A stretch of DNA of 34,806 nucleotides from Campylobacterales bacterium (GTDB lineage Bacteria; Campylobacterota; Campylobacteria; Campylobacterales; QNZT01), in assembly GCA_027068765.1 (NCBI GenBank), contig JAMOMC010000057.1, forward strand, positions 1 to 34,806, read 5' to 3'. Position numbers and translations under genes: made by a program. The notes beneath the pieces are model-generated. The model ran no database searches. It saw nothing but the letters and a program-made list of their open reading frames with translations, and had not been told where the DNA came from. Of the stretch, positions 8,955-17,767 are shown piece after piece (within the stretch, counting starts at the first letter, position 1; every line of letters starts with the position of its first letter).

Positions 8955-11138
8955 ATGGTAGATGCGATTAAAGATTTTTTAGGATTTGATATAAAGAGTG
9001 AAAAATATGCACTTGTTGATGATAAGATGTTTGGAAAAATCTCAAAAGAGAAAAAACCTGACAAATGGATAAGATCAACTTGCGGATATTGTGGTGTGGG
9101 ATGTGGGCTTTATATCGGAGTTAAAGATAATAAACCTGTATATACAAAAGGTGATCCAACACATCCCGTAAACATGGGGACACTTTGTCCAAAAGGTTTA
9201 ACTCAACATGAGATGGTTGGAGCAGCTAGTCGTTTAACTTCACCAATGATAAGAAAAAATGATAAATTAGTATCAGTATCATGGGATGAAGCATTTTTAA
9301 AAGTGAGTGAGAAGTTTAAAGATATTGCTTCATTGCATGGTAAAAATGCTGTAGCTTGCATCTCATCTGGGCAACTTTTAACAGAAGAGTTTTACACACT
9401 TGGTAAATTTATTCAGCTAGGACTTGGCACAAATAACTACGATGGTAATACAACTCTTTGTATGTCTAGTGCAATCATGGGTTATAAACAGAGTTTTGGA
9501 AGTGATGGTCCTCCTGGGTGTTATGAGGATTTCTCTTATGCTGATGTAATTTTTCTTTTTGGCTCAAACCTTGCTGATAATCACCCGATAATTAAATTAC
9601 ATATTGAAAAAAACAGTGATAAAACTTTGATAGTTGTAGACCCAAGACATAGCAAAACTGCAAATATTGCTGATATATTTGTACCTATTAAGCCAAGGAC
9701 AGATTTAGCACTTATAAATGGTCTATGTTATATTGTCTGGCAAGAGGGGTTAGCAGATGAAAAATTTATGCAAGAAAAAGTTAATAAAAGCGAAGAGTTT
9801 ATAAAGCATATACAGATATATACACCAAAAATAGTTTCAGGTATAACAGGTATAGAGATAAAAGAGCTTTATAATTTAGCCAATATCTATGCAAAAGCCA
9901 ATAGAGCTTTATGTGCTTGGACTATGGGTATAAATCAATCAACCATGGGGAGTGATACAATAAGTGCAATTTGTAACTTAGCTCTAATGTGTGGAAATAT
10001 AGGAAAGAGAGGGGCTTCAGCTTTTAGTCTAACAGGACAATGCAATGCTATGGGAACAAGAGAAGTAGGATTTACAAGCTCAATTCCAGGGTATAGAGAT
10101 TTTACTAATTTAAAAGATAGGCGGGAGTATGCTGAAATTGTAAATGTTCCGTTAGAGTTAGTTCCAAAAAATAGAGGTTACTCATATCCACAAATCATAG
10201 AGGCAATTGAAAAAGGTGAGATAAAAGCATTATGGATTGTGGGAACAAATCCACTCGTAAGTTTTTCAAATCAAAATCGTATAAGAGAAGCATTTAAAAA
10301 GCTAGAAATTTTAGTAGTTCAAGATTCATTTTTAAGTGATACAGCTTCTTTTGCTGATGTTGTTTTTTCAGCTGCTACATGGAGTGAAAAAGAGGGAACT
10401 TATACAAATAGTGAAAGACGATGTAATTTAGCTAGAAAATCGATAGAAGCACCAAAAGATTGTAAAAGTGATTTTTATATAGTGACTGAGTTTTCTAAAT
10501 ATTTTGAAGGTGTTAATAAGATGTTGTTTGATGGCTGGAGTAGTCACTTAGATGCATTTGATGAGTGGAAAAAAGTAAGTAGTGGAAGACTTTGTGATTA
10601 TAGTGGTATGAGTTATGAAAAGATTGAAAAGCTAGGTGGTATACAGTGGCCGTGCAATAAGCAAAATCCAAATGGCACAAAAAGACTTTATAATGAAAAT
10701 ATTTCTTGTCGTACTCCAGATGGCAAACCTAGATTTATCTCTTCTCACTGGAAGCCTTTAGAGGAGAATATATCTAAAGAGTTTCCATTTATCTTAAATA
10801 CAGGTCGAACGGTAGAACATTTTCATACAGCAACCAAAACAAAAACTATCAAAATACTTAATGATTTAGCACCTGAAGCTTGGGTTGAGATAAATCCAAA
10901 AGATGCAAAAAAATTAAAAGTAAAAAGTGGAGATAGAGTTACAATAAGTTCTGTGAGAGGTGAAGTTGAAAATATTATAGTTAAGGTTACTGGGATTGTG
11001 AGAGAAGAAAATATATTTGTTCCTTTTCATTTTAATAAGCAACTTATAAATAGATTAACCCTTTCTACTTACGACCCAAAGTCATTTACACCAAACTTTA
11101 AACAGTGTGCTGTACAGATAAAAGTTACTAATTCTTGA
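8955..11138 (+). CDS. Cytoplasmic assimilatory-type nitrate reductase (NasA/NarB family)
   Basis: Molybdopterin oxidoreductase of 727 residues, matching the cyanobacterial NarB / proteobacterial NasA length. The N-terminal [4Fe-4S] site is Cys43, Cys46, Cys50 and Cys78 (CGYCGVGCG and TLCPKG). The molybdenum ligand is Cys169 in LCMSSAIMGYKQSFGSDGPP, a pattern diagnostic of assimilatory nitrate reductases rather than formate dehydrogenases. The C-terminal molybdopterin dinucleotide domain starts near 600 (LNTGRTVEHFHTATKTK). No Tat or Sec signal is present, so it is cytoplasmic; by family it would be ferredoxin- or NAD(P)H-partner-dependent. No nitrite reductase or electron-transfer partner lies next to it, so assimilation would need genes elsewhere. 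An atypical cytoplasmic formate dehydrogenase is the main alternative. Its stop codon overlaps the FNR-like box of the nar cluster. Confidence 0.8.
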   Translation: MVDAIKDFLGFDIKSEKYALVDDKMFGKISKEKKPDKWIRSTCGYCGVGCGLYIGVKDNKPVYTKGDPTHPVNMGTLCPKGLTQHEMVGAASRLTSPMIRKNDKLVSVSWDEAFLKVSEKFKDIASLHGKNAVACISSGQLLTEEFYTLGKFIQLGLGTNNYDGNTTLCMSSAIMGYKQSFGSDGPPGCYEDFSYADVIFLFGSNLADNHPIIKLHIEKNSDKTLIVVDPRHSKTANIADIFVPIKPRTDLALINGLCYIVWQEGLADEKFMQEKVNKSEEFIKHIQIYTPKIVSGITGIEIKELYNLANIYAKANRALCAWTMGINQSTMGSDTISAICNLALMCGNIGKRGASAFSLTGQCNAMGTREVGFTSSIPGYRDFTNLKDRREYAEIVNVPLELVPKNRGYSYPQIIEAIEKGEIKALWIVGTNPLVSFSNQNRIREAFKKLEILVVQDSFLSDTASFADVVFSAATWSEKEGTYTNSERRCNLARKSIEAPKDCKSDFYIVTEFSKYFEGVNKMLFDGWSSHLDAFDEWKKVSSGRLCDYSGMSYEKIEKLGGIQWPCNKQNPNGTKRLYNENISCRTPDGKPRFISSHWKPLEENISKEFPFILNTGRTVEHFHTATKTKTIKILNDLAPEAWVEINPKDAKKLKVKSGDRVTISSVRGEVENIIVKVTGIVREENIFVPFHFNKQLINRLTLSTYDPKSFTPNFKQCAVQIKVTNS

Positions 11139-11176
11139 CTTATATCAATAGAATTTGTAGTTTCATTTAGTATACT
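11135..11176 (+). promoter_or_regulatory. Predicted class II FNR/CRP-type promoter of the nar cluster
   Basis: TTGAC-TTAT-ATCAA at 11135-11148 matches nine of ten defined positions of the FNR consensus TTGAT-N4-ATCAA. A -10 hexamer TATACT lies at 11171-11176, giving a predicted start at 11183. The box is then centred at exactly -41.5, the position of class II FNR activation as at the E. coli narG promoter. No -35 hexamer is present at the right place, as expected for an activator-dependent promoter. The box overlaps the stop codon of the preceding gene. Confidence 0.7.
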
Positions 11177-11190
11177 AGTAGTCACTAAAT
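11165..11190 (+). repeat. Inverted repeat over the nar -10 and start region
   Basis: ATTTAGT (11165-11171) and ACTAAAT (11184-11190) form a perfect 7-bp inverted repeat with a 12-base spacer covering the predicted -10 and transcription start. It also contains the 10-bp palindrome TAGTATACTA. It could be a repressor site or chance in AT-rich DNA. Confidence 0.4.
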
Positions 11191-11205
11191 AATAGGAGGA
11201 AATAA

Positions 11206-11715
11206 ATGATATTTAGTCGTCTAGTGTTTTGGAGTGTGTTTATCTCTACAGTCTCTTTTGGGGCTAGTGTAGATAATGGTGCAAACTTATTTGATGGAAC
11301 AAAGCCATTTAAGAATGGTGGAGTTGCTTGTGTTGCTTGTCATAATGTAAACAACACCTCTACTATAAGAGGTGGTAGTTTAGCCGCAGATTTAACCCCA
11401 TACGGTGGAGATATGGCTAGTACTTTACAATATATGCTTGAAGAATCAGGGGTTATATCATCACCCATAATGGTTGAAGCTTATGAGGGAAAAGATTTAA
11501 CAAAAGATGAAATAGCAGATCTTGTATCATTTTTTAAAACAGTTGATGTAGAGTCTACTGATAGTGGTTCAGGTGGTTATTTTTGGATTTTGGGGTTAAT
11601 ACTTGCTGCTATTTTTTATGTATTAACACTTAAAATGGATCGAAGAAAAACATTAAGAGAGTCTGTAAATCAAGAGTTATATGATAGACAAATAAAATCA
11701 AGTTGGAGGGAGTAA
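11206..11715 (+). CDS. Membrane-anchored monohaem cytochrome c (NarC-like)
   Basis: The protein has 169 residues. An N-terminal signal sequence (about 1-20, ending SFGAS) leads to a periplasmic c-type cytochrome domain with one haem site, CVACH (Cys42, Cys45, His46). Met89 in SSPIMVEAYEG is a likely axial ligand. After a Ser/Gly linker, one transmembrane helix (about 124-143) and a basic cytoplasmic tail follow. It starts the nar cluster with a strong AGGAGG ribosome site and ends 2 bases before narG. This recalls Thermus, where narC encodes a cytochrome c ahead of narGHJI, though Thermus NarC is reported as dihaem. Likely role (inference): electron transfer between NarI or the quinol pool and periplasmic acceptors, or assembly of NarI. 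Confidence 0.85.
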   Translation: MIFSRLVFWSVFISTVSFGASVDNGANLFDGTKPFKNGGVACVACHNVNNTSTIRGGSLAADLTPYGGDMASTLQYMLEESGVISSPIMVEAYEGKDLTKDEIADLVSFFKTVDVESTDSGSGGYFWILGLILAAIFYVLTLKMDRRKTLRESVNQELYDRQIKSSWRE

Positions 11716-11717
11716 GA

Positions 11718-14700
11718 ATGAGTTGGATACAAGATATAGTAAACCCACAAACACGAAAATGGGAAGATTTTTATAGAAATAGATTTCAACATGATAAAAT
11801 TGTAAGAAGTACACACGGCGTAAACTGTACTGGTAGTTGCTCTTGGCAAGTTGCTGTTAAAGATGGTATAGTTGTTTGGGAAACTCAGCAAATTGATTAT
11901 CCAGAGATTGATAGTAAATTACCAGGATATGAGCCTAGAGGATGTCAAAGAGGTATATCTTTTTCATGGTATTTATATAGTCCTATTAGAATCAAATACC
12001 CTCTTATAAGAGGTGCATTACTAGATGCATACAGGGAAGAGAAACAAAAAGCTGGTGGCGACCCTATGAAAGCTTGGGAAAACCTTCAAGCCGATAAAGA
12101 GAAACGAACAGCTTATCAGCATGCAAGAGGTAGAGGTGGATTTAGAAGAGCTACTTGGGATGAAGCAAATGAGATTATGTCAAATGCAAATATCTATACA
12201 GCTAAAAAATATGGTCCAGATCGTGTCATAGGGTTTTCTCCTATTCCTGCTATGTCCATGCTAAGTTATGCAGCTGGATCTAGATTTCTACAACTTTTTG
12301 GTGGAGTAAATATAAGTTTTTATGATTGGTATTGTGATCTTCCTCCTTCATTCCCTGAAATTTGGGGTGAGCAAACAGATTGCTGTGAGAGTGCTGATTG
12401 GTACAATGCAAAAATGATTGTAGATATGGGTGCAAACTTAAACATGACAAGAACACCAGATGCACACTTTTTTGCCGAAGCTAGACATAATGGTACAAAA
12501 ACAATTGTATGTGCACCAGATTTTAGTCAAGTTAGTAAATTTGCAGATCAATGGATACCACTTCATGCTGGTAGTGATGGGGCATTTTGGCAAGCAATCA
12601 CTCATGTTGTATTAAAAGAGTTTTATGTAGATAAACAAGTTCCTTATTTTATTGATTATCTGAAAAAATACTCTGATGTACCATACCTAGTTAAAATAGA
12701 AAAAGGTGATGACGGTATCTTAAAACCAGGTAGACTCTTAAGAGCCAATGAATTAGCCGAATATAAAGATATTGAAAATGGTGAGTGGAAATTTATCCAA
12801 CAAGATACTAAAACTGGAACATTCGTTGTACCAAAAGGTAGTATGGGACATAGATGGGATAAACAAGAGACTGGTAAATGGAATATGAAGCTTGAAAACT
12901 CCATTGATGATAAACCTTATGATCCTATACTCTCATTTATAGACGACAATGATGAAGTACTTTTAGCAGCATTTGATGACTTTGGATTAGATAATCAACC
13001 ACTAAGAGGTGTACCTGTTAAATATATCAAAACTACATCTGGTGAAAAAATAGCAGTAACAACTACATTTGATGTTCACATGGCACAATATGGAGTTCCT
13101 AGAGGACTTGAAGGTGCTTACCCAACAGATTATACTGATAAAACCGCAGCTTATACTCCAGCTTGGCAAGAGATTTTTACAGGGGTTGATGCAAAAACTA
13201 TTATTAGTATTGCTAGAGAGTGGGGAAATACAGGTGAGATAACTGAAGGTAAAAATATGGTTATCGTTGGAGCTGGTATTAACCAGTGGTATCATCAAAA
13301 CCTTATGTATAGAGCTGCTACTATGGCACTTATTTTTACTGGTTCAGTTGGTAAAAATGGTGGTGGTATCAACCATTATGTTGGACAAGAGAAACTAGCT
13401 CCTGTTGATGCGTGGGGAAGTATCGCACTTGCAAAAGATTGGAATTCTACGGCAAGATTACAACAAGGACCTATCTGGCACTATATGAATACAGATCAGT
13501 ATAGATATGATACTAAACATGCAGACTATAATACCGTACCAGATAACGAACTTACAAGAGCTCATATGGCTGATGATATTTATAAGTCAGTTAGATTAGG
13601 ACATATGCCTTTTTACCCACAATTTAATAAAAGTTCATTAGAACTTGCTGCACAAAGTGGTGCTAAAGATGACGACGGTGTCAAGAAGTATGTACTAGAA
13701 TCATTAAAAGATAAATCTTTAGGATATGCAGCTGGTGATGTAGATGCCCCAGAAAATTTCCCTCGTATTTGGTATATTTGGAGAGGTAATGCAATCGCAG
13801 GTAGTATGAAGGGTCAAGAGTATGCAATGAAACATTATCTTGGAACAAATACTGACAATATCACAGCAAAAGATCAAGCAGCAACAGAAGAGGTCAAATG
13901 GCATGATGTAGCACCTGTAGGTAAAATGGATCTTGTAATTGATCTTAACTTTAGAATGGACTCATCTGCTCTTTATTCTGATATTGTTCTTCCTTCAGCT
14001 TCTTGGTATGAAAAAGCTGATATTAACTCTACAGATATGCACTCATTTATTCATCCATTGGGTGAAGCTATTCCTCCTGTATGGGAAGCAAAAACAGATT
14101 GGGAAATATTCTCTAATATTGCTAAAAGTACATCTGAAGTGGCAGAAATTCATCTTTCTGGTATTCAAAAAGATGTTGTAACCGCTCCATTAGTACACGA
14201 TACTGAAGATGAACTTGCTCAACCTACCATCAAAGATTGGTTTAAAGGTGAATGTGAAGCAATCCCTGGCAAAACAATGCACAAAATTGCTATACAAGAG
14301 AGAGATTATACAGAGATTTACGATAAATATATCCGTCTTGGGCCAAATATGAGAAATGGTGCAGGAGCACATGGAAGTTTTTATGAAACAGAGGATGTAT
14401 ATGATGAAATGATAGAATCAAATCACTTTGTAACAGAACTAGAAGAGTATAAAGGTAAAGTGTATCCATCTTTGAAGAAAGATATCTCTGCAATAGATGC
14501 GGTACTTCATCTATCTAGTGTTACAAATGGTAAATTATCAAATAGAGCATATAAAAATGCTGAAAAGAAGACAGGTCTTAAACTTAAAGATATAGCAAAA
14601 GGACAAGAACATCTTCGCCTAAACTATAATGAATTGACAAAAACTATACATAGGTATAATACATCTCCTGTATGGTCTGGTCTTATAGATACGGATAGAG

Positions 14701-15350
14701 CTTATGCTGCATATACTTATAATGTAGAAAAAATGGTACCTTGGAGAACATTGACTGGAAGACAACATACTTATTTAGACCACGAGCTTTATATTGCTCA
14801 CGGTGAACATTTACCGACATACAAACCATCACCGAACAAGGAAGTATTTGGTGATTTAAGAGAAACTGTTGTTAGTGGCGATGCTAAAGTTCTTTCGTGT
14901 TTAACACCACATGGTAAATGGCATATTCACTCTACTTATATGGATAATATTAGAATGTTGACACTTTCACGAGGTATTGAGCCTTGCTGGATTAGTGAAG
15001 CTGATGCAGCAGATCTTGGCATAAAAGATAATGATTGGGTTGAAGTTATTAATGATAATGGTGTTTATGCAACGAGAGCTTGTGTGAGTGCGAGAATTCC
15101 TAAAGGTGTAACTATCGTTTATCATACTATTGAGAGAACTATAGGATTACCGCTTACCGATAAGCGTGAAGGATTTAAAGGTGGAACCAGAAGTGGTGGT
15201 AATAATGCCATAACAAGAGTTCGTCTTAAACCAAACTTATTAGCAGGTGGGTATGGACAATTTACATATTACTTTAACTACTGGGGTCCAGTGGCTGTAA
15301 ATAGAGATGCTCATGTTGTTGTTAGAAAAAAAGATAGTGTTATTTTTTAA
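11718..15350 (+). CDS. narG: Respiratory nitrate reductase alpha subunit
   Basis: Catalytic molybdenum subunit reducing nitrate to nitrite, 1210 residues against 1247 in E. coli. The FS0 [4Fe-4S] ligands are visible as His33, Cys37, Cys41 and Cys76 (HGVNCTGSCSW and PRGCQRG). The molybdenum ligand Asp207 lies in YDWYCDLPPSFPEIWGEQTD, nearly identical to the E. coli Asp222 segment. That distinguishes true NarG from Nap/Nas, which use cysteine. No twin-arginine signal is present, so this is the cytoplasm-facing type. The start is ATG at 11718, with GGAGGG 7 bases upstream. An in-frame TTG five codons earlier overlaps that ribosome site and is rejected. It lies 2 bases after the cytochrome gene and 30 bases before narH. 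Confidence 0.97.
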   Translation: MSWIQDIVNPQTRKWEDFYRNRFQHDKIVRSTHGVNCTGSCSWQVAVKDGIVVWETQQIDYPEIDSKLPGYEPRGCQRGISFSWYLYSPIRIKYPLIRGALLDAYREEKQKAGGDPMKAWENLQADKEKRTAYQHARGRGGFRRATWDEANEIMSNANIYTAKKYGPDRVIGFSPIPAMSMLSYAAGSRFLQLFGGVNISFYDWYCDLPPSFPEIWGEQTDCCESADWYNAKMIVDMGANLNMTRTPDAHFFAEARHNGTKTIVCAPDFSQVSKFADQWIPLHAGSDGAFWQAITHVVLKEFYVDKQVPYFIDYLKKYSDVPYLVKIEKGDDGILKPGRLLRANELAEYKDIENGEWKFIQQDTKTGTFVVPKGSMGHRWDKQETGKWNMKLENSIDDKPYDPILSFIDDNDEVLLAAFDDFGLDNQPLRGVPVKYIKTTSGEKIAVTTTFDVHMAQYGVPRGLEGAYPTDYTDKTAAYTPAWQEIFTGVDAKTIISIAREWGNTGEITEGKNMVIVGAGINQWYHQNLMYRAATMALIFTGSVGKNGGGINHYVGQEKLAPVDAWGSIALAKDWNSTARLQQGPIWHYMNTDQYRYDTKHADYNTVPDNELTRAHMADDIYKSVRLGHMPFYPQFNKSSLELAAQSGAKDDDGVKKYVLESLKDKSLGYAAGDVDAPENFPRIWYIWRGNAIAGSMKGQEYAMKHYLGTNTDNITAKDQAATEEVKWHDVAPVGKMDLVIDLNFRMDSSALYSDIVLPSASWYEKADINSTDMHSFIHPLGEAIPPVWEAKTDWEIFSNIAKSTSEVAEIHLSGIQKDVVTAPLVHDTEDELAQPTIKDWFKGECEAIPGKTMHKIAIQERDYTEIYDKYIRLGPNMRNGAGAHGSFYETEDVYDEMIESNHFVTELEEYKGKVYPSLKKDISAIDAVLHLSSVTNGKLSNRAYKNAEKKTGLKLKDIAKGQEHLRLNYNELTKTIHRYNTSPVWSGLIDTDRAYAAYTYNVEKMVPWRTLTGRQHTYLDHELYIAHGEHLPTYKPSPNKEVFGDLRETVVSGDAKVLSCLTPHGKWHIHSTYMDNIRMLTLSRGIEPCWISEADAADLGIKDNDWVEVINDNGVYATRACVSARIPKGVTIVYHTIERTIGLPLTDKREGFKGGTRSGGNNAITRVRLKPNLLAGGYGQFTYYFNYWGPVAVNRDAHVVVRKKDSVIF

Positions 15351-15380
15351 GCACATAAAAAGAAAAATAAGGAGAGTAAG

Positions 15381-16925
15381 ATGGATATAAGATCACAGAT
15401 GTCAATGGTTTTTCACCTAGATAAATGTTTAGGATGCCATACATGTACAGTTGCATGCAAAAATATATGGACAGATCGTAAAGGTGCTGAATATATGTGG
15501 TTCAACAATGTTGAGACAAAACCTGGAACAGGATACCCAACAAAGTGGGAAGATCAAGATTTATACAAAGGTGGCTGGGAGAAAAAAGGTAGTTCAATTT
15601 CTTTGAAAGGTGCAGGTAGATTAAAAGGATTGTTAAATATTTTTCACAATCCAAATATGCCAGTGATAGAGGATTATTATGAGCCATTTACATATAAGTA
15701 TTTAGACCTCATTGAAGCACCACAATCTGATGTGCAACCTGTTGCACGACCTGTTTCTCTTATTACAGGTAAACCTATAGATATTAAAATGGGACCAAAT
15801 TGGGATGATGATTTAAGTGGTACACCAGATTTTGCAAGAAAAGATCCAAACTTAGCAAAACTTACGCCAGCTGAACAAGAGGCTATGTTTCAACTAGAGC
15901 AGATGGCATTTTATTATCTGCCTCGTATCTGTAATCACTGTTTAAACCCTGCTTGTGTGGCTTCTTGTCCATCAGGTGCTATCTATAAAAGAGGAGAAGA
16001 TGGTGTTGTATTAATTGATCAAAATGTATGTAAAGCATGGAGAATGTGTGTAACAGCTTGTCCTTACAAAAAAACATACTACAATTGGAGTACAGGCAAG
16101 TCTGAAAAGTGTCTTTTATGTTTTCCTAGATTAGAAGCAGGGCAAGCACCAGCTTGTATGCACTCTTGTGTTGGACGAATTAGATACTTAGGTGTACTAC
16201 TTTATGATGCGGATAAGATTAAAGCTTATGCTTCTGCAGATGAAAAAGATTTAATATCTGCTCAAATGGATATTTATTTAGATCCTTTTGATCCTGAAGT
16301 TATAAAATCTGCAAAAGAAAATGGTATAGCAGATTCAACTATTAAAGCAGCACAAGCATCACCAATTTACAAATTTGTTAAAGAGTGGGGTATTGCACTG
16401 CCTTTACATGCAGAGTTTAGAACACTTCCTAACTTATTTTATGTACCACCAATGTTACCAGTAATGGCTACAATAAGTCAAAATACGAAGGATCTCTCAA
16501 CCCTTCATCCAAAAGCAAAAGCTTGGGATGATAAGTGGTTATATGACACAAGTATAGATGAAATTTTTGGAAACATTGACAATATGAGATTTCCTCTTAA
16601 ATATATGGCAAGTTTATTTGGTGCAGGTGATGAAAAACTTATGGCAGAAAAACTTAAAAAACTTATGGCTATTAGAATTTATAGAAGATATGTAACAGTT
16701 GGAGATATTTCTAAGGAAAAATCAGATGCGGCATTATCAGAGATAGGTTTTGACGAAGCAACTGCAGAAGCAGTTTATAAAATGACTTCATTAGCTAAAT
16801 TTGATGATAGATTTGTTATCCCAGCGGCACATAGAGAACAAGCTATTGAGATGCTTGAATCTACTGCTGATGTTAAGGGTAATACTGGATTTGGATGGAC
16901 TCCAAAACCTGCTAGAGGAGTATAA
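15381..16925 (+). CDS. narH: Respiratory nitrate reductase beta subunit
   Basis: Iron-sulfur electron-transfer subunit of 514 residues linking NarI haem to NarG. The first cluster motif is CLGCHTCTVAC (Cys16, 19, 22, 26). Further cluster cysteines are in CNHCLNPACVASCP, CKAWRMCVTACPYKK and CLLCFPRLEAGQAPACMHSC. The Trp in CKAWRMC replaces a cysteine, giving the [3Fe-4S] centre typical of NarH. The ribosome site is AAGGAGA. narJ begins one base after the stop, so narHJ are translationally linked. Confidence 0.97.
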   Translation: MDIRSQMSMVFHLDKCLGCHTCTVACKNIWTDRKGAEYMWFNNVETKPGTGYPTKWEDQDLYKGGWEKKGSSISLKGAGRLKGLLNIFHNPNMPVIEDYYEPFTYKYLDLIEAPQSDVQPVARPVSLITGKPIDIKMGPNWDDDLSGTPDFARKDPNLAKLTPAEQEAMFQLEQMAFYYLPRICNHCLNPACVASCPSGAIYKRGEDGVVLIDQNVCKAWRMCVTACPYKKTYYNWSTGKSEKCLLCFPRLEAGQAPACMHSCVGRIRYLGVLLYDADKIKAYASADEKDLISAQMDIYLDPFDPEVIKSAKENGIADSTIKAAQASPIYKFVKEWGIALPLHAEFRTLPNLFYVPPMLPVMATISQNTKDLSTLHPKAKAWDDKWLYDTSIDEIFGNIDNMRFPLKYMASLFGAGDEKLMAEKLKKLMAIRIYRRYVTVGDISKEKSDAALSEIGFDEATAEAVYKMTSLAKFDDRFVIPAAHREQAIEMLESTADVKGNTGFGWTPKPARGV

Positions 16926-16926
16926 A

Positions 16927-17670
16927 ATGAACAGAGAACATTATTTAACATTATCAAGACTATTTGATTATCCTGATGAGAGTTACGGTTTGCTTGTTCA
17001 AAATATGATAGACGAATTGGCAGCAAAACATCCAGATGCATCTAAAGAACTAGAAGCATTTGCTAAATTGTTGCCAACAAGTACATATCAACTTCAAGAG
17101 CTTTACACTAAATCTTTTGAAGTTCAGGCAGTTACTTCATTAGAGGTAGGATATTTACTCTATGGTGATGATTACACTAGAGGTGAAGTTATGGTTCATT
17201 TAAACAAAGAGCATAGAGAAGTTGGAAATGAATTAGGAACAGAGTTATCTGATCATATTGCCAATGTCTTAAGACTGCTTCCTAAAATGAAAGATGAATC
17301 AGTTATAAATGACTTAGTTACGATGATGATAGCTCCTGCTGTGGAAGTTATGATGCGCGAATATAGTCCAAAAAACATGGAAGCAAAAGATAAGCTGTAT
17401 AAAAAACAGTATAAAACTTTAATTATTCCCTCTGTTCCTGTAGGTATGTTTTTGCACCTTATCAAAGCACTTTATATAGTATTAGATAATGATTTTGTTC
17501 TTATTAAAGAAAATAAACCATTTGGAGATGCAAGTTTCCTAGGTTTTTTAACATCTGAGCTTGAAGTTGAAGAGGGTAAAAAAAGTTCTAACAGCTGTAA
17601 GCCAGCATTTGATGCATCTGGTGTTATGAGTAGTAGTAGCAATAGTAGTAGTTGTAACGGCTGTGTGTAA
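16927..17670 (+). CDS. narJ: Nitrate reductase assembly chaperone with Cys-containing tail
   Basis: Dedicated chaperone for molybdenum cofactor insertion into NarG and for haem insertion into NarI; not part of the final enzyme. The start is ATG at 16927, one base after the narH stop. A longer frame reaching back into narH is rejected because family homology begins at MNREHYLTLSRLFDYPDE. The core motif LLYGDDYTRGEVMVHLNKEH matches the NarJ LFGxxxxRGxAM pattern, followed by LSDHIANVLRLLP. Total length is 247 residues. After the chaperone core, a Ser/Asn-rich linker ends in CNGCV, with another Cys about 24 residues earlier. This CxxC tail is not a usual NarJ feature and might bind metal. Confidence 0.93.
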   Translation: MNREHYLTLSRLFDYPDESYGLLVQNMIDELAAKHPDASKELEAFAKLLPTSTYQLQELYTKSFEVQAVTSLEVGYLLYGDDYTRGEVMVHLNKEHREVGNELGTELSDHIANVLRLLPKMKDESVINDLVTMMIAPAVEVMMREYSPKNMEAKDKLYKKQYKTLIIPSVPVGMFLHLIKALYIVLDNDFVLIKENKPFGDASFLGFLTSELEVEEGKKSSNSCKPAFDASGVMSSSSNSSSCNGCV

Positions 17671-17681
17671 AAATATAAGGT

Positions 17682-17711
17682 GTTGTATTTTTTTTAAGTA
17701 TAAAATACAAC
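17682..17711 (+). repeat. First intercistronic hairpin between narJ and narI
   Basis: Perfect 10-bp inverted repeat, GTTGTATTTT (17682-17691) and AAAATACAAC (17702-17711), with a 10-base loop. It begins 12 bases after the narJ stop. No U-tract follows, so it is more likely an mRNA stability or processing element than a terminator. Confidence 0.65.
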
Positions 17712-17721
17712 TGTAACAATC

Positions 17722-17746
17722 GTAAAATGAGATTTACTCATTTTAC
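17722..17746 (+). repeat. Second intercistronic hairpin between narJ and narI
   Basis: Perfect 10-bp inverted repeat, GTAAAATGAG (17722-17731) and CTCATTTTAC (17737-17746), with a 5-base loop. It ends about 10 bases before the AAAGGAG ribosome site of narI. It could protect the 3' end of an upstream transcript or the 5' end of narI mRNA; no U-tract follows. Confidence 0.65.
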
Positions 17747-17767
17747 ATATTAAAAAAGGAGTTTATT

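Noticed and set aside
11703-11717. TTG start five codons before narG
   Set aside because: It would place the start on the GGAGGG ribosome site itself and inside the cytochrome gene. The ATG at 11718 is well placed.
11718-11820. Twin-arginine signal on NarG (periplasm-facing type)
   Set aside because: The N-terminus has no RR motif or hydrophobic stretch before the iron-sulfur motif.
16801-16926. Upstream extension of narJ into narH
   Set aside because: NarJ homology starts at MNREHYLTLSRLF. The extension lies within the narH reading region and lacks a ribosome site.
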